DNA of 64,000 nucleotides from Cupriavidus yeoncheonensis (lineage in GTDB: Bacteria > Pseudomonadota > Gammaproteobacteria > Burkholderiales > Burkholderiaceae). The stretch spans positions 62,001 to 126,000 of the forward strand of contig NZ_CAJPUY010000019.1 in assembly GCF_905397275.1 (NCBI RefSeq), written 5' to 3'. The first letter of the stretch is position 1. The number at the start of each line of letters is the position of its first letter. Position numbers and translations under genes: made by a program. Positions 36,373 through 46,036 of the stretch are shown piece after piece. The notes below the pieces were generated by a model, which was given only the letters and a program-made list of their open reading frames with translations, had not been told where the DNA came from and searched no databases.

Positions 36373-36940
36373 CAAGGTCCTGGCTGGCCAACGCGCGCGC
36401 CTCGCTGTCGATCTGCGCGCGCAGGATCAGGAACCGCTGCTGGACATCGTCCCCGAAGAGCGGGTCCGCGCCTGCCGGAACCGCCTCGTCAACGGCTTCC
36501 CAGTCCGCTGGAGTCAGTAACTGGGCCGCGCGCGGCATGACGTGCCGCTCCTCGGTCGAGAGATGATTGCGGTAATACACGAGGTACATGGCCGCTGCCG
36601 ACTCCAGTGCGGCGCGCGAACTGATCATGTCGCTCTCGGCCTCATTCAGGCGGTCCACCAGCGTCTGGCCCACCATCGCTATGACACGATGCTCCTGCTG
36701 CAGGCGGCTGACCACGATCTCCATGCCAGGGTCCCGCTCCACCAGCCGTGCGTAGGCAATATCCTCGCGCGGATGGTGAACGCGGTCACCGAAATTCCGC
36801 ATGTAATGGATAATCGTTGCCATCAAACTGTAGTTGGGCTGCTCTCCCCGGTCGAACAGGATGACCTGGCTTTCCAGAAGGTCAAGCAGCCGGGCGAAAT
36901 GGACATGGTCTTCATGCCAAGTGGAAAACGGGGTGGCCAT
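36362..36940 (-). CDS. Hemerythrin HHE-domain protein
   Basis: Protein of 192 residues from the ATG at 36940 (GGAG 7 nt upstream). Four-helix di-iron bundle ligands are visible: His in TWHEDHVHFARLL, the HYMRNFGDRVHHPREDI helix, LQQEHRVI, and NHLSTEERHVMP. Single-domain hemerythrins of this type bind oxygen or nitric oxide or help with iron-sulfur repair. It is cytoplasmic and a lone gene. A longer start (36952) is possible. Confidence 0.9.
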   Translation of the reverse strand: MATPFSTWHEDHVHFARLLDLLESQVILFDRGEQPNYSLMATIIHYMRNFGDRVHHPREDIAYARLVERDPGMEIVVSRLQQEHRVIAMVGQTLVDRLNEAESDMISSRAALESAAAMYLVYYRNHLSTEERHVMPRAAQLLTPADWEAVDEAVPAGADPLFGDDVQQRFLILRAQIDSEARALASQDLATN

Positions 36941-37145
36941 GGCGGGCTCCATCGGTTGAGTTTGGTCGCCTTTGAGGCCACGTCGTATCGAAGCCTCATG
37001 CCTGAACACTATGCTTCAATCCAGGGTTCTCTCTGATCTGGATCAAAGTTCTGCGCATGGCTCGGGCGCTTCAAAGCAGCCGTCGCGGGCCTGCACTGGA
37101 GCCGGCGTGGTCATGCGTCCAACCTTCTCATTCGGGGAGACGTTT

Positions 37146-38069
37146 ATGCGCAGCACTGGGCACCCGGCGGTGAAGGGCGTGGCGGGGGTTTGGCTTGTCA
37201 GCCGGCTCTGGCTCCACGCGCTTGGCCTGGCTGTGCTGATCTTTCCGGGTTCGGCGTCGGGAATGGAATTCAGGATCTACCACCAGCCGCAACTTGACCT
37301 GAAAATGATCATCGGCGAAGGAAAGATCCAGGACGGTGACGCGGACAGGTTCCTTGCGGTCGCCAGACTGGCCGGCCGTGATCGCGAAGGCCTCGTGCCC
37401 CTCGTCCTGGACAGTCCCGGGGGCAATGTCGAAGCCGCCTTCCGCATGGTCGATGCCATGGACAAGGTCCGCGTCTATACGGCCGTTCCGGACAACGCCA
37501 GGTGCGCGTCCGCTTGCGCCTCGATCTTGTTTGCTTCCGGCGAACGCCGCAGCGTCGTCGGTACGGGGCAGCTGGGCTTTCACAGTTGCTACCGGCGCGA
37601 CGGGAAGACCTACGCGCAAGACTCGCTCTGCAACGAGGTCATCGCGGCAAACGCCATGCAGCGGGGGGTAAGTAACGCCGCCATCAACCAGTTCGTCCGG
37701 CAGTATGGTGCGCAAGACATGGCCTGGATACGACGCAATGTCGCTTGCAGGTCTCTGCAAGGACTGTGCAAGGCGGGGCTGCTGGAGACCCAAAGCGAGT
37801 CAAAGCCGGCGCTGATGCGCAGTCTTGAATGCAGCCGCCTCATTTCCGTTCCCGCCCAGCTGATTTGCGGCGATGCGGAACTGGCCGGTGCCGATAAGGC
37901 GCTGGCGGGAATCTATGAGCAGAAGCTGAGGGCATCCGCCAACAAGGCGCGGCTACGCACGGATCAACGGGACTGGCTGCGCCATTCCCGCAATCTGTGC
38001 AGCGACAAGGCTTGTCTGCTGCGAAGCTATCGCCTTCGCATCGACGAACTGAAGCAGATGCGGTCGTGA
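37146..38069 (+). CDS. Exported ClpP/crotonase-fold protein with C-terminal LprI-like domain
   Basis: Protein of 307 residues from the ATG at 37146 (GGGGAG 8 nt upstream). The signal sequence (LHALGLAVLIFPGSASG) is followed by a COG3904-type serine-protease-like fold: VLDSPGGNVEAAFRMVDAM and NARCASACASILFASG, the latter holding the position of the ClpP-type serine. The C-terminus (about 225-305) has the Cys-rich YEQKLRASANK...CSDKACLLRSY pattern of LprI lysozyme-inhibitor-like domains. Such a combination suggests envelope protein quality control or peptidoglycan-enzyme modulation. No operon partner. Confidence 0.8.
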   Translation: MRSTGHPAVKGVAGVWLVSRLWLHALGLAVLIFPGSASGMEFRIYHQPQLDLKMIIGEGKIQDGDADRFLAVARLAGRDREGLVPLVLDSPGGNVEAAFRMVDAMDKVRVYTAVPDNARCASACASILFASGERRSVVGTGQLGFHSCYRRDGKTYAQDSLCNEVIAANAMQRGVSNAAINQFVRQYGAQDMAWIRRNVACRSLQGLCKAGLLETQSESKPALMRSLECSRLISVPAQLICGDAELAGADKALAGIYEQKLRASANKARLRTDQRDWLRHSRNLCSDKACLLRSYRLRIDELKQMRS

Positions 38070-38136
38070 AACCTGTTGCTGGCCGACTATCATTCGTTTT
38101 GCCAGCACTACGCCCGGAGTAGAAGCCGGTCCATCA

Positions 38137-39531
38137 ATGTCGACCGCGAGTCGCACGCTCATGGACGAACCCGCCAAGCTCAACGCCAATTCGCTGGGCA
38201 TCGTCGAATCGGTGATCATGGGCATCGCCGGCACGGCGCCCGCCTACAGCATCGAGATCACGACTTCCACGATCATCGGGACGGCCGGCACGCTCGCCCC
38301 GGCCAGCATCCTGGTGTGCGGTGTCGTCATGTTTGGCATCGCGTATGCGTTCATCAATATGAACCGCGCGCTGGCAAGCGCCGGCACCTCCTATTCGTGG
38401 GTGAGCATGGTATTCGGGCGTACGCTCGGATTCTTTGCCGGCTGGGCGCTTCTGGTTCTGTGCTGCGTGTTCATGGTTTCCGCCATGATCCCGGCGGCCA
38501 ATGCCACGCTGCTCATCCTTGACCGGCCCAAGATGAACAACGTGCACTACGTGACGCTGATCGCGGCCGCGTGGCTGACCTTTGTCAGCGCGGTCGTGGT
38601 CAAGGGCATCAAGCTCACCAGCTACGTACAGGTGCTGATGACGATCATCGAGGCCATCATCCTGTTCGCGATCATCGTCGCGAGTCTCGTCATGTTCCGC
38701 CACGCGCCGCAGCACCCGTTCTCGCTGGTCTGGTTCTCGCCCTTCGCGTTCTCGCCCAGGCTGTTCGCCAACGGCGCGCTGGTGGCGATCTTCTTCTTCT
38801 ACGGCTGGGACGTGACCATGAACCTCAGCGAGGAGACGCGCGATTCGAACCACATCCCGGGCCGTGCCGCGTTCTGGTCGATGGTGTTCCTGATGGCGTT
38901 CTTCCTCGTCTTCATTGTCATCACGCTGCTCGGCCTGTCGGATGCCGAGATCCAGCACTACAACACGAACGTCATTTTCGCCATCGCGCAGAAGCTGTTC
39001 GGGCCGACCTGGGGTTATGTCTCGATCATCGCGGTATTGCTGAGCACGGTCGGCACGGTCGAGACGCAGATGCTGCAGTTCACGCGGACACTCTTTGCCA
39101 AGAGCCGCGACGGCGCACTCCACCCTCGCTATGCGCGCCTGCATCCGCGCTGGCGCACGCCGCACATCGCGATCTTCTTCATCTGGATCACCGGGCTCGC
39201 GCTGCTGTTCGTGTCGTCTTACCTGCCAACCGTCAATGTCATCCTGCAGGATTCGATCACGGCCATCGGCTTCCAGATCTGCTTCTATCTCGGGCTGACC
39301 GGGCTGGCCTGCGCCTGGTACTACCGCAGGATGCTGGCGCGCGGACCGTGGCTTGCCGTGAGCCACGTCATCTGGCCGGCGGCCAGCGGGATTTTCCTTT
39401 TCTTCATCGCGCTCTACAGCATCCCGACCTTCGACTGGGTCACCAATGTCGTCGGCATGGGGGGGATTGCCATCGGGGCCATTCCGCTGCTGCTGAACCG
39501 CAAGAGTATCCGGTCGGTGCCCGCAGCCTGA
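38137..39531 (+). CDS. APC-family amino acid/amine permease
   Basis: Permease of 464 residues with about 12 helices. The APC opening LGIVESVIMGIAGTAPAYSIEI, the GTSYSWVSMVFGRTLGFFAGW segment and YGWDVTMNLSEETRDSNHIPG in the helix 6 region support an amino acid, polyamine or purine substrate. The start could be 38137 or the ATG at 38161; neither has a strong ribosome site. Monocistronic. Confidence 0.9.
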   Translation: MSTASRTLMDEPAKLNANSLGIVESVIMGIAGTAPAYSIEITTSTIIGTAGTLAPASILVCGVVMFGIAYAFINMNRALASAGTSYSWVSMVFGRTLGFFAGWALLVLCCVFMVSAMIPAANATLLILDRPKMNNVHYVTLIAAAWLTFVSAVVVKGIKLTSYVQVLMTIIEAIILFAIIVASLVMFRHAPQHPFSLVWFSPFAFSPRLFANGALVAIFFFYGWDVTMNLSEETRDSNHIPGRAAFWSMVFLMAFFLVFIVITLLGLSDAEIQHYNTNVIFAIAQKLFGPTWGYVSIIAVLLSTVGTVETQMLQFTRTLFAKSRDGALHPRYARLHPRWRTPHIAIFFIWITGLALLFVSSYLPTVNVILQDSITAIGFQICFYLGLTGLACAWYYRRMLARGPWLAVSHVIWPAASGIFLFFIALYSIPTFDWVTNVVGMGGIAIGAIPLLLNRKSIRSVPAA

Positions 39532-39551
39532 GCGGGCCCCGTGCCAGGCAT

Positions 39552-39578
39552 TGGCCGCGATGGCCGCGATGGCCGCAA
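39552..39578. repeat. Three tandem 9-mers (TGGCCGCGA)
   Basis: TGGCCGCGA, TGGCCGCGA and TGGCCGCAA follow the APC permease stop, in the 71-bp space before the convergent methyltransferase gene. Short enough to be chance or slippage. Confidence 0.7.
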
Positions 39579-39602
39579 TCGCCGCTGGCGTCCGGCGTGT
39601 TG

Positions 39603-40661
<1,059 letters not shown>

Positions 40662-40797
40662 CGATGCTCCCCCGACGAGTGTGGTGAGGGGCCGGATGCC
40701 TTGGGCTGCCGGCCATTGATGCTTAGCGTAGGCAGCGCATCGAGCGAAGTCCAGCGTTGTACATCAGGGGCGCCGGCGTTGCCGTGGCTGGCAAGCT

Positions 40798-41262
40798 TCA
40801 GGCGGCTGCACCTGGCCGCGCATGGCGTGCCAGGAAACGGTCCAGCTGGCCTGCGAACGTCTTGCTGTCCTGCGCAGCGTACGGTGCCGGCCCGCCGGTA
40901 TCGACCCCAGCGCTGCGAAGCTGCTCCATGACCTCGCGCATCGTCAGGCGTTCCTGGATATTCTCGCGGCTGAACCAGCTGCCGCGTGGGTCGAGCACAT
41001 GGGCGCCCTTGTCGAGGGCGGCGGCGGCCAGCGGAATATCCGCCGTAATGACCAGATCACCGCTGCCGACCAGTTCGATGATGCGGTCATCGGCGGCGTC
41101 GAAGCCCGCGGGTACCTGCAGTGACCTGATAAAGCGGGAAGGCGGCGTGCGCATATACTGGTTGGCAACCAGCGTGACGCATACTTCGACACGTTGTGCG
41201 GCCCGGTACAGCATTTCCTTGACGACAACCGGGCAGGCGTCTGCGTCAACCAGTACTTGCAT
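40798..41262 (-). CDS. YaiI/YqxD (UPF0178) family protein
   Basis: Protein of 154 residues from the ATG at 41262. The conserved VDADACPVVVKEMLYRAA at the N-terminus, SGDLVITADIPLAAAALDKGAHVLDPRG in the middle and the SFSREN-like WFSRENIQERL are hallmarks of UPF0178, a PIN-like fold with acidic metal-site residues. It is probably a nuclease-related protein, but the substrate is unknown. Divergent from the SRPBCC gene. Confidence 0.92.
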   Translation of the reverse strand: MQVLVDADACPVVVKEMLYRAAQRVEVCVTLVANQYMRTPPSRFIRSLQVPAGFDAADDRIIELVGSGDLVITADIPLAAAALDKGAHVLDPRGSWFSRENIQERLTMREVMEQLRSAGVDTGGPAPYAAQDSKTFAGQLDRFLARHARPGAAA

Positions 41263-41374
41263 CGTGACTTCCAATCGAGGGAGGGAGCGATCATGTTACT
41301 GCCTGCGCGCGCCTGGTTGGGAACGAACATGGGCGCACGCTGAATTGAGTAGGATTGACCACAAAGGGAGAACT

Positions 41375-41779
41375 ATGAAAATCCATGTTGAAACCACGGT
41401 CGCGGCCCCTATGGAGAAGGTGTGGCGTGCCTACACCACGCCGGAAGACATCAGGCAATGGAATGCTGCCTCCGATGACTGGCATACCACGGCCGCCACG
41501 GTCGATCTGCGGGTTGGCGGCGCCTTCTCCTCGCGCATGGAAGCGAAGGATGGCAGCATGGGATTCGACTTCGCCGGAACCTACACGAAAATCGAGGAAC
41601 ACAGGCTGATCGAATACGCCTTTGGCGACCGGACCGCGCAGGTCGAGTTTTCCGATACGCCGCAGGGCGTTATCGTGCGCGTGAGCTTCGATGCCGAATC
41701 GGAGTTTCCGATCGAACAGCAGCAAAGCGGGTGGCAAAGCATCCTCGACAATTTCAGGAAGCATGTCGAAGCGCATTAG
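41375..41779 (+). CDS. SRPBCC/AHSA1-domain protein
   Basis: Protein of 134 residues covering one START-like helix-grip fold. The AHSA1 opening VETTVAAPMEKVWRAYTTPEDIRQWN, the GGAFSSRMEAKDGSMGFDF strands and the C-terminal helix GWQSILDNFRKHVE are visible. These proteins bind hydrophobic ligands or assist Hsp90-like partners. AAAGGGAG precedes the ATG. A strong terminator follows the gene. Confidence 0.92.
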   Translation: MKIHVETTVAAPMEKVWRAYTTPEDIRQWNAASDDWHTTAATVDLRVGGAFSSRMEAKDGSMGFDFAGTYTKIEEHRLIEYAFGDRTAQVEFSDTPQGVIVRVSFDAESEFPIEQQQSGWQSILDNFRKHVEAH

Positions 41780-41804
41780 CGACTCGCGCGACGACTCGGG
41801 AAGC

Positions 41805-41833
41805 GGCCTGCCTGATGCAGGCCTTTCTTTTTT
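41805..41833 (+). terminator. Intrinsic terminator after SRPBCC gene
   Basis: The 7-bp perfect stem GGCCTGC / GCAGGCC with loop CTGAT is followed immediately by TTTCTTTTTT. It lies 26 bp after the stop codon. Textbook Rho-independent terminator on the plus strand. Confidence 0.92.
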
Positions 41834-41997
41834 GTCCGCCTGCGCATCCGGGCCAGGACTGGATTTCGTGCGCCAGCCGGCACACCGTAACCTGTTGCAA
41901 CGCAGGTAATCCAATGAAATGGAAGGCGTCGCCGCATAGCCTCCTGCCGGGGAACGGGCAGAGCCATAATGGCGGTCCATAGCCACGGTGACAGCCG

Positions 41998-42444
41998 ATG
42001 AACCGCCTCTTCCCAACCTTTCATTTGTTCCGGAGGCGGCATGTTCGTGCCGCCGCTTTGCTCACGCTGGCGACCGCTCTGGCATCGCCAGCGGCAGGCT
42101 TCGGGCAGGGAGTGTCCGGCAGCGCCGATGCCGACGAGGCGCTGCACAACATCCAGAGCAATTTCGCCCGCATGACGCCGCCGCCGCGTACTGTCGACTC
42201 CATCAACCAGGAACTGAAACAGGGCGAGGTCAGCGGCCACGCCGCAGGCAGGGGCGGCCACGGTGGCGGCAGACGCGGGAGCAGGGCTTCGCGGGACGGC
42301 ACCTCAGCCGCGAACAAGAGCCAGGCCGATGCCGACACGCCGGCAATTGGCTCGCGCCCGGCTTTGTCAGGCGTCGCCAGCGAAGGCCGCACTGACGGCG
42401 TGCTGCCGGGGCAGCCGACGCAGGCGGGTGAAGTCGCCCGGTAG
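41998..42444 (+). CDS. Exported hypothetical protein, 148 residues
   Basis: It begins MNRLFPTFHLFRRRHVRAAALLTLATALASPAAGFG, a signal peptide with a positive n-region. The mature part has one helical stretch (DEALHNIQSNFARM), then a Gly/Arg/Ser-rich low-complexity tail that is probably unfolded. No family recognised and no convincing ribosome site. It is followed by short GGTAGCTC repeats and a hairpin. Confidence 0.5.
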   Translation: MNRLFPTFHLFRRRHVRAAALLTLATALASPAAGFGQGVSGSADADEALHNIQSNFARMTPPPRTVDSINQELKQGEVSGHAAGRGGHGGGRRGSRASRDGTSAANKSQADADTPAIGSRPALSGVASEGRTDGVLPGQPTQAGEVAR

Positions 42445-42493
42445 CTCTGGTAGCTCCGGTAGCGACGAGGGTCGCACGTTCACGGTGCGACCC
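42440..42493. repeat. GGTAGCTC-type repeats followed by a 9-bp hairpin
   Basis: Three near-repeats of GGTAGCTCY (42440-42465) overlap the stop codon of the preceding gene. They are followed by a perfect hairpin, GGGTCGCAC (42469-42477) and GTGCGACCC (42485-42493), with a 7-nt loop. No T-run follows. It may stop or stabilise transcripts between the two convergent genes. Confidence 0.6.
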
Positions 42494-42566
42494 GGGTTCC
42501 AGGCCGCACCGTTTGAACCACCGCTGTCCGGGTCAGCCCCGCCGCCAGGGGCTGCCCGACGCCTGG

Positions 42567-43643
42567 TCACTGCCTGACTGCCGCTGCGCTGCCGGCATCG
42601 CGGCGCACGCGGATGTCGTTATTGACTTCGCTGACGCCGTAGGTGGCATCGGCCAGCTCTTCGATGTAGTACTTCTGGCCGCGGTTGTCCACGGTGCCGG
42701 ACAGCGTGACGACGCTATCCTTCACGTCGACGCTGACATCGCTGACGTCCAGGCGTTGCGCGTAGCTCAGGCGTTCGCAGATCTCGTCGCGGATGCGGTC
42801 GTCGGTGCGCTTGTAGCCGCGCGGGCCGGTGGGGCGTTCACGCCGTTCCGAGGTGCCGAACAAGTCGCCCACGGCCTCGCCGATGCGGCGGCCGAGGTTG
42901 TAGAGCGTGCCATGGTCGTCGTCGCGGTCGTCATCGCGGTATTCATCAGTTTCCCAGCCGCGCTGCTGCGCGGCCTCACGGCTATAGTGCCGGCCGTAGC
43001 GCCGGTCTTCCGTCCGGTCGTCGTCCGGGGCGGTCCAGTAGCGGGTGTCGCTGCGCAGGTCGCGGAAATAGGTATCCTGGTCCGCCGTGCCGCGATCGCT
43101 CGCTCGCGCGCGTGCCGTGCTTTGGCGCCACTCGCGCTCGGCGTCTCGGTCATCGCGCTGCCAGGCCTGCGGGTCGCGCCATTCGCGGGCGCGCTCCCAA
43201 CCATTGCCACCGTTCATGCCGGCGCGCAGATCGCTGCCATAGCGGCGGCCTTCATCGGGGCGGTTGCCGCCACGGTAACCCTCGCGGGGGTTGTAGCGCC
43301 CGTCGTCGCGGCCGCCGTAGCGCTGCCCGCGCTCCCCATAGCGCTCGCCATACCGTTCGCGCGGCGATGGCTCCGGGCGCCCCGCCGCGCCATACGCGCC
43401 AAACGCACCGTACCTGACGTCGGGGTTGCCAGGCCGGTGTCCTGACTGCTGCCCGAACGATCTCCGGTAGCGTTCATCATCGCCGCCCGGCTGGCGGGCC
43501 GGCCCGCCATAGCTGGTCTGGCCGGGGCTCATGCGCCGGCGCATGCGTTCCGATTGCCATGTGTCGCGTCCGGATTCCGGTTGCCAGTCGTCGTCATCCC
43601 ACTGCCTGCCGCGTTCGCGCGGGTCGTTCTGATAGTTGCTCAT
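42567..43643 (-). CDS. BON-domain protein with Arg/Tyr/Asp/Gly-rich N-terminus
   Basis: Protein of 358 residues from the ATG at 43643. Residues 1-270 are low-complexity and rich in Arg, Asp, Gly, Tyr and Trp (RYGERYGERGQRYGGRDDGRY is typical), so largely disordered. The C-terminal BON domain (about 280-350) includes RIRDEICERLSYAQRLDVSDVSVDVKDSVVTLSGTVDNRGQ. BON domains bind phospholipids and occur in stress-induced envelope proteins. There is no signal peptide. The gene has a tandem-repeat array about 130-200 bp upstream of its start. Confidence 0.87.
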   Translation of the reverse strand: MSNYQNDPRERGRQWDDDDWQPESGRDTWQSERMRRRMSPGQTSYGGPARQPGGDDERYRRSFGQQSGHRPGNPDVRYGAFGAYGAAGRPEPSPRERYGERYGERGQRYGGRDDGRYNPREGYRGGNRPDEGRRYGSDLRAGMNGGNGWERAREWRDPQAWQRDDRDAEREWRQSTARARASDRGTADQDTYFRDLRSDTRYWTAPDDDRTEDRRYGRHYSREAAQQRGWETDEYRDDDRDDDHGTLYNLGRRIGEAVGDLFGTSERRERPTGPRGYKRTDDRIRDEICERLSYAQRLDVSDVSVDVKDSVVTLSGTVDNRGQKYYIEELADATYGVSEVNNDIRVRRDAGSAAAVRQ

Positions 43644-43775
43644 GCTCGTGTCCTGAAATAGAGGGAGATCCCTGGTGCGCGAGCGGACGCGAGCGCGCCC
43701 GCTCGCGCATGGGCGTGTATCGCTATAGCGGCAAGATTCGTACCGTGCGGGAGCCTCCCACGGCATGGCGTTTGC

Positions 43776-43840
43776 GGGGCCTTATAGGGGCCTTACGGGG
43801 GCTTTATGGGGGCTTTATGGGGCCTTATGGGTGCTTTGTG
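43776..43840. repeat. Tandem array of six 10-11-bp units (GGGGCCTTAT)
   Basis: Units GGGGCCTTATA, GGGGCCTTAC, GGGGGCTTTAT (twice), GGGGCCTTAT and GGGTGCTTTGT follow one another without gaps. The period is about one helical turn. The array lies upstream of the BON gene and beyond the 3' end of the LysR gene. Confidence 0.9.
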
Positions 43841-43898
43841 GCCCCGGAGGCATTGCAACGATTGCAGAGCATGTAAGGGATGCCGGGTGCGGATCTTC

Positions 43899-44831
43899 CT
43901 ACGGTAATGCCGTGCCGGCATCCGCTGCCGACTGCGACGCGGCAAACGCGCCAGCGGCTTCCAGCAGCCAGGCGCGCAAGTGCTGCATCGCGGCGCTGGT
44001 CGGCCGCGAATCGGGCAGGACCAGGTAGTAGGCACGCGTCGAGCGCAGCGTGCGCGCGACCGGCATCACCAGCTGGCGGCTGGACAGGTATTCCTCGACG
44101 AGAAAGCGGGGCACCAGTCCGATCCCCAGGCCCGCGCGCGCGGCGGCAATCACCATGCTGTGGTGATCGTAGCGGGCGCCGCGCATGGCATTGACGTCGT
44201 CGATCCCTGCCGCGTCCATCCACTGCTTCCAGCCGAAGCCGCGCGTGGCCAGGTGCAGCAGCGGCGCGCGCGCAATGTCCGCGGCATCGATCCGCTTCCT
44301 GCGGCCGAAGTAGTCCGGATGGCAGATCGCCACGGATGCTTCGTTGAACATCAGGTCCGCGCGCGCGCCGGGATACACCGCCTCGCCAAAGTGGATCGCC
44401 GCGTCGTACGGCGTGCCGTCAAACAGGAACACGTCCGACTGCGCGCTGATGTTGACGACTACGCCCGGATGGCGCGCGTAGAAATCCGGCAGGCGGGGGA
44501 TCAGCCACTCGACCGCCAGCGTCGGCACGCATGCCAGTTCCACGGTGCCGCCCGCACCTTCGTGCGCCATGATGTCCAGCGTGTCGCGCTGCAGCTTGCG
44601 CAGCATCTCCCGCACCTGGCCGCTGTAGAGCGCGCCGGCCGCCGTCAGCGTGATGCGCTGGTTGGCGCGGTGAAAGAGCTGCACGCCAAGCAGGCTTTCC
44701 AGCGCCGCGATCTGGCGCGATACCGCGCTTTCGGTAATGAACAGGTCGGCCGCCGCACGGCGCAGGTTCAGGTGCAGCGCGGCGGCTTCGAAGGCGCGCA
44801 GGCCGGAAAGGCTTGGAAGGCGGTGCCGCAT
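43899..44831 (-). CDS. LysR-family transcriptional regulator, GcvA-like
   Basis: Regulator of 310 residues. The HTH (about 5-64) has the GcvA-type opening LPSLSGLRAFEAAALHLNLRRAAADLFITESAVSRQI. The effector domain (about 92-295) includes FDGTPYDAAIHFGEAVYPG and DHHSMVIAAARAGLGIGLVP. It is divergent from the Bug/HglS/aminotransferase operon and presumably controls it. A 7-5-7 inverted repeat with T-N11-A geometry lies 19 bp upstream of its start. Confidence 0.93.
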   Translation of the reverse strand: MRHRLPSLSGLRAFEAAALHLNLRRAAADLFITESAVSRQIAALESLLGVQLFHRANQRITLTAAGALYSGQVREMLRKLQRDTLDIMAHEGAGGTVELACVPTLAVEWLIPRLPDFYARHPGVVVNISAQSDVFLFDGTPYDAAIHFGEAVYPGARADLMFNEASVAICHPDYFGRRKRIDAADIARAPLLHLATRGFGWKQWMDAAGIDDVNAMRGARYDHHSMVIAAARAGLGIGLVPRFLVEEYLSSRQLVMPVARTLRSTRAYYLVLPDSRPTSAAMQHLRAWLLEAAGAFAASQSAADAGTALP

Positions 44832-44849
44832 GGGGGGCGATAGCGGAGT

Positions 44850-44868
44850 TGATGACTAAACGTCATCA
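44850..44868. promoter_or_regulatory. Candidate LysR operator upstream of Bug-hglS operon
   Basis: TGATGAC-TAAAC-GTCATCA is a perfect 7-bp inverted repeat and contains a T-N11-A motif. A related weaker dyad ATGA-GAAA-TCAT lies at 44905-44916, about 51 bp away, between it and the Bug start. This fits the two-site layout of LysR-type activation. Confidence 0.72.
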
Positions 44869-44985
44869 TCCTATACCGAAATCTCGCTTGAACCGTAGCA
44901 GTTGATGAGAAATCATTCGATCCTTGCTTCGCCGTATTCGATTGCGGCCCCTCATAACGACAACATCAGGTAGACAGGAGACAGC

Positions 44986-45978
44986 ATGAAACGCTTGTTC
45001 AGCGCGCTCGCCGCCACGACCCTCGCCGTGGGCGCCACGCTGCCCGGCATCGCGTGTGCCGAGGACTTTCCCGCCAGGCCGGTGCGCATCATCGTGCCGT
45101 ATCCGCCGGGCGGCACTACGGACATGGTGGCGCGGCTGATTGGCGAGCAGCTTGCGATCCAGTGGAAGCAGGCCGTCCTGGTCGACAACCGTCCCGGCGC
45201 GGGCGGCATCGTGGGCACCGGGGCCGCCGCCAAGTCAACCGCGGACGGCTATACGCTGCTGATGGGCTCGGTCGGGGAGTTCGGCATCAACCCCACGCTG
45301 TACAAGAAGCTCCCTTATGACGCCGCCGCGGATTTCGCGCCGGTCACGATGGTGGCGCGTGTCCCCAATGTGGTGGTGCTGTCGCCGGCCTTCGCCGAAC
45401 GTGCGCGCGTACAGACGCTGGCGGAGTTCATCGCTTACCTGAAGGCCAACCCGAAGCGCGTCAATATGGCGTCGGCCGGCAACGGCACGTCGACGCACCT
45501 GGCGGGCGAACTGTTCCAGCGCATGACGGGTACCGAGATGAGCCACGTGGCGTACAAGGGCAGCAGCCCGGCCATCTCCGACCTGATGGGCGGCAGCGTC
45601 GATGTCATGTTCGACAACCTGCCGGCATCGCTGCCCTTTATTCGCTCCGGCAAGCTCAAACCGCTGGCCGTGACCACGCCGGCGCGCTCATCGGCGCTGC
45701 CGAGTGTGCCGACCGTGGCGGCCGCCGGGCCCGTGCCGGGCTTTGATGCCAGCCCGTGGTTCGGCCTGCTCGCGCCCCGGGGCATTCCCGCCACGGTGGC
45801 GCAGAAGATCAGCCAGGACCTGACGCGCGCGCTTGGCGATCCCGCGGTGCAGGCCAAGATGCGCGACCTCGGCGCCGAGCCCGCGCCAAGCACGCCGGAC
45901 GCGTTTGCCGAGGTGCTCAAGAAGGACCGCCAGAAGTGGGGCGACATCGTTCGCCTGTCCGGCGCGTCGGTGGACTGA
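44986..45978 (+). CDS. Bug/TctC-family periplasmic solute receptor
   Basis: Complete Bug receptor of 330 residues. Signal peptide (RLFSALAATTLAVGATLPGIACA), mature start DFPARPVRIIVPYPPGGTTD, then DNRPGAGGIVGT, TADGYTLLMGS, VAYKGSSPAISDLMGG and SVPTVAAAGPVPGFDASPWFG. First gene of a three-gene unit with the DUF1338 oxygenase and an aminotransferase. By context its ligand may be 2-aminoadipate, 2-oxoadipate or a related C6 dicarboxylate; this is inference. Confidence 0.94.
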   Translation: MKRLFSALAATTLAVGATLPGIACAEDFPARPVRIIVPYPPGGTTDMVARLIGEQLAIQWKQAVLVDNRPGAGGIVGTGAAAKSTADGYTLLMGSVGEFGINPTLYKKLPYDAAADFAPVTMVARVPNVVVLSPAFAERARVQTLAEFIAYLKANPKRVNMASAGNGTSTHLAGELFQRMTGTEMSHVAYKGSSPAISDLMGGSVDVMFDNLPASLPFIRSGKLKPLAVTTPARSSALPSVPTVAAAGPVPGFDASPWFGLLAPRGIPATVAQKISQDLTRALGDPAVQAKMRDLGAEPAPSTPDAFAEVLKKDRQKWGDIVRLSGASVD

Positions 45979-46036
45979 CACCGCACCGCTTCTTCTCCCT
46001 TTCACTCTCCCTTTCAATCTCCTGCTGCATTCGATC

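Noticed and set aside
43776..43840. Could the GGGGCCTTAT array be a CRISPR?
   Set aside because: Units are 10-11 bp with no spacers, and no cas gene is present.
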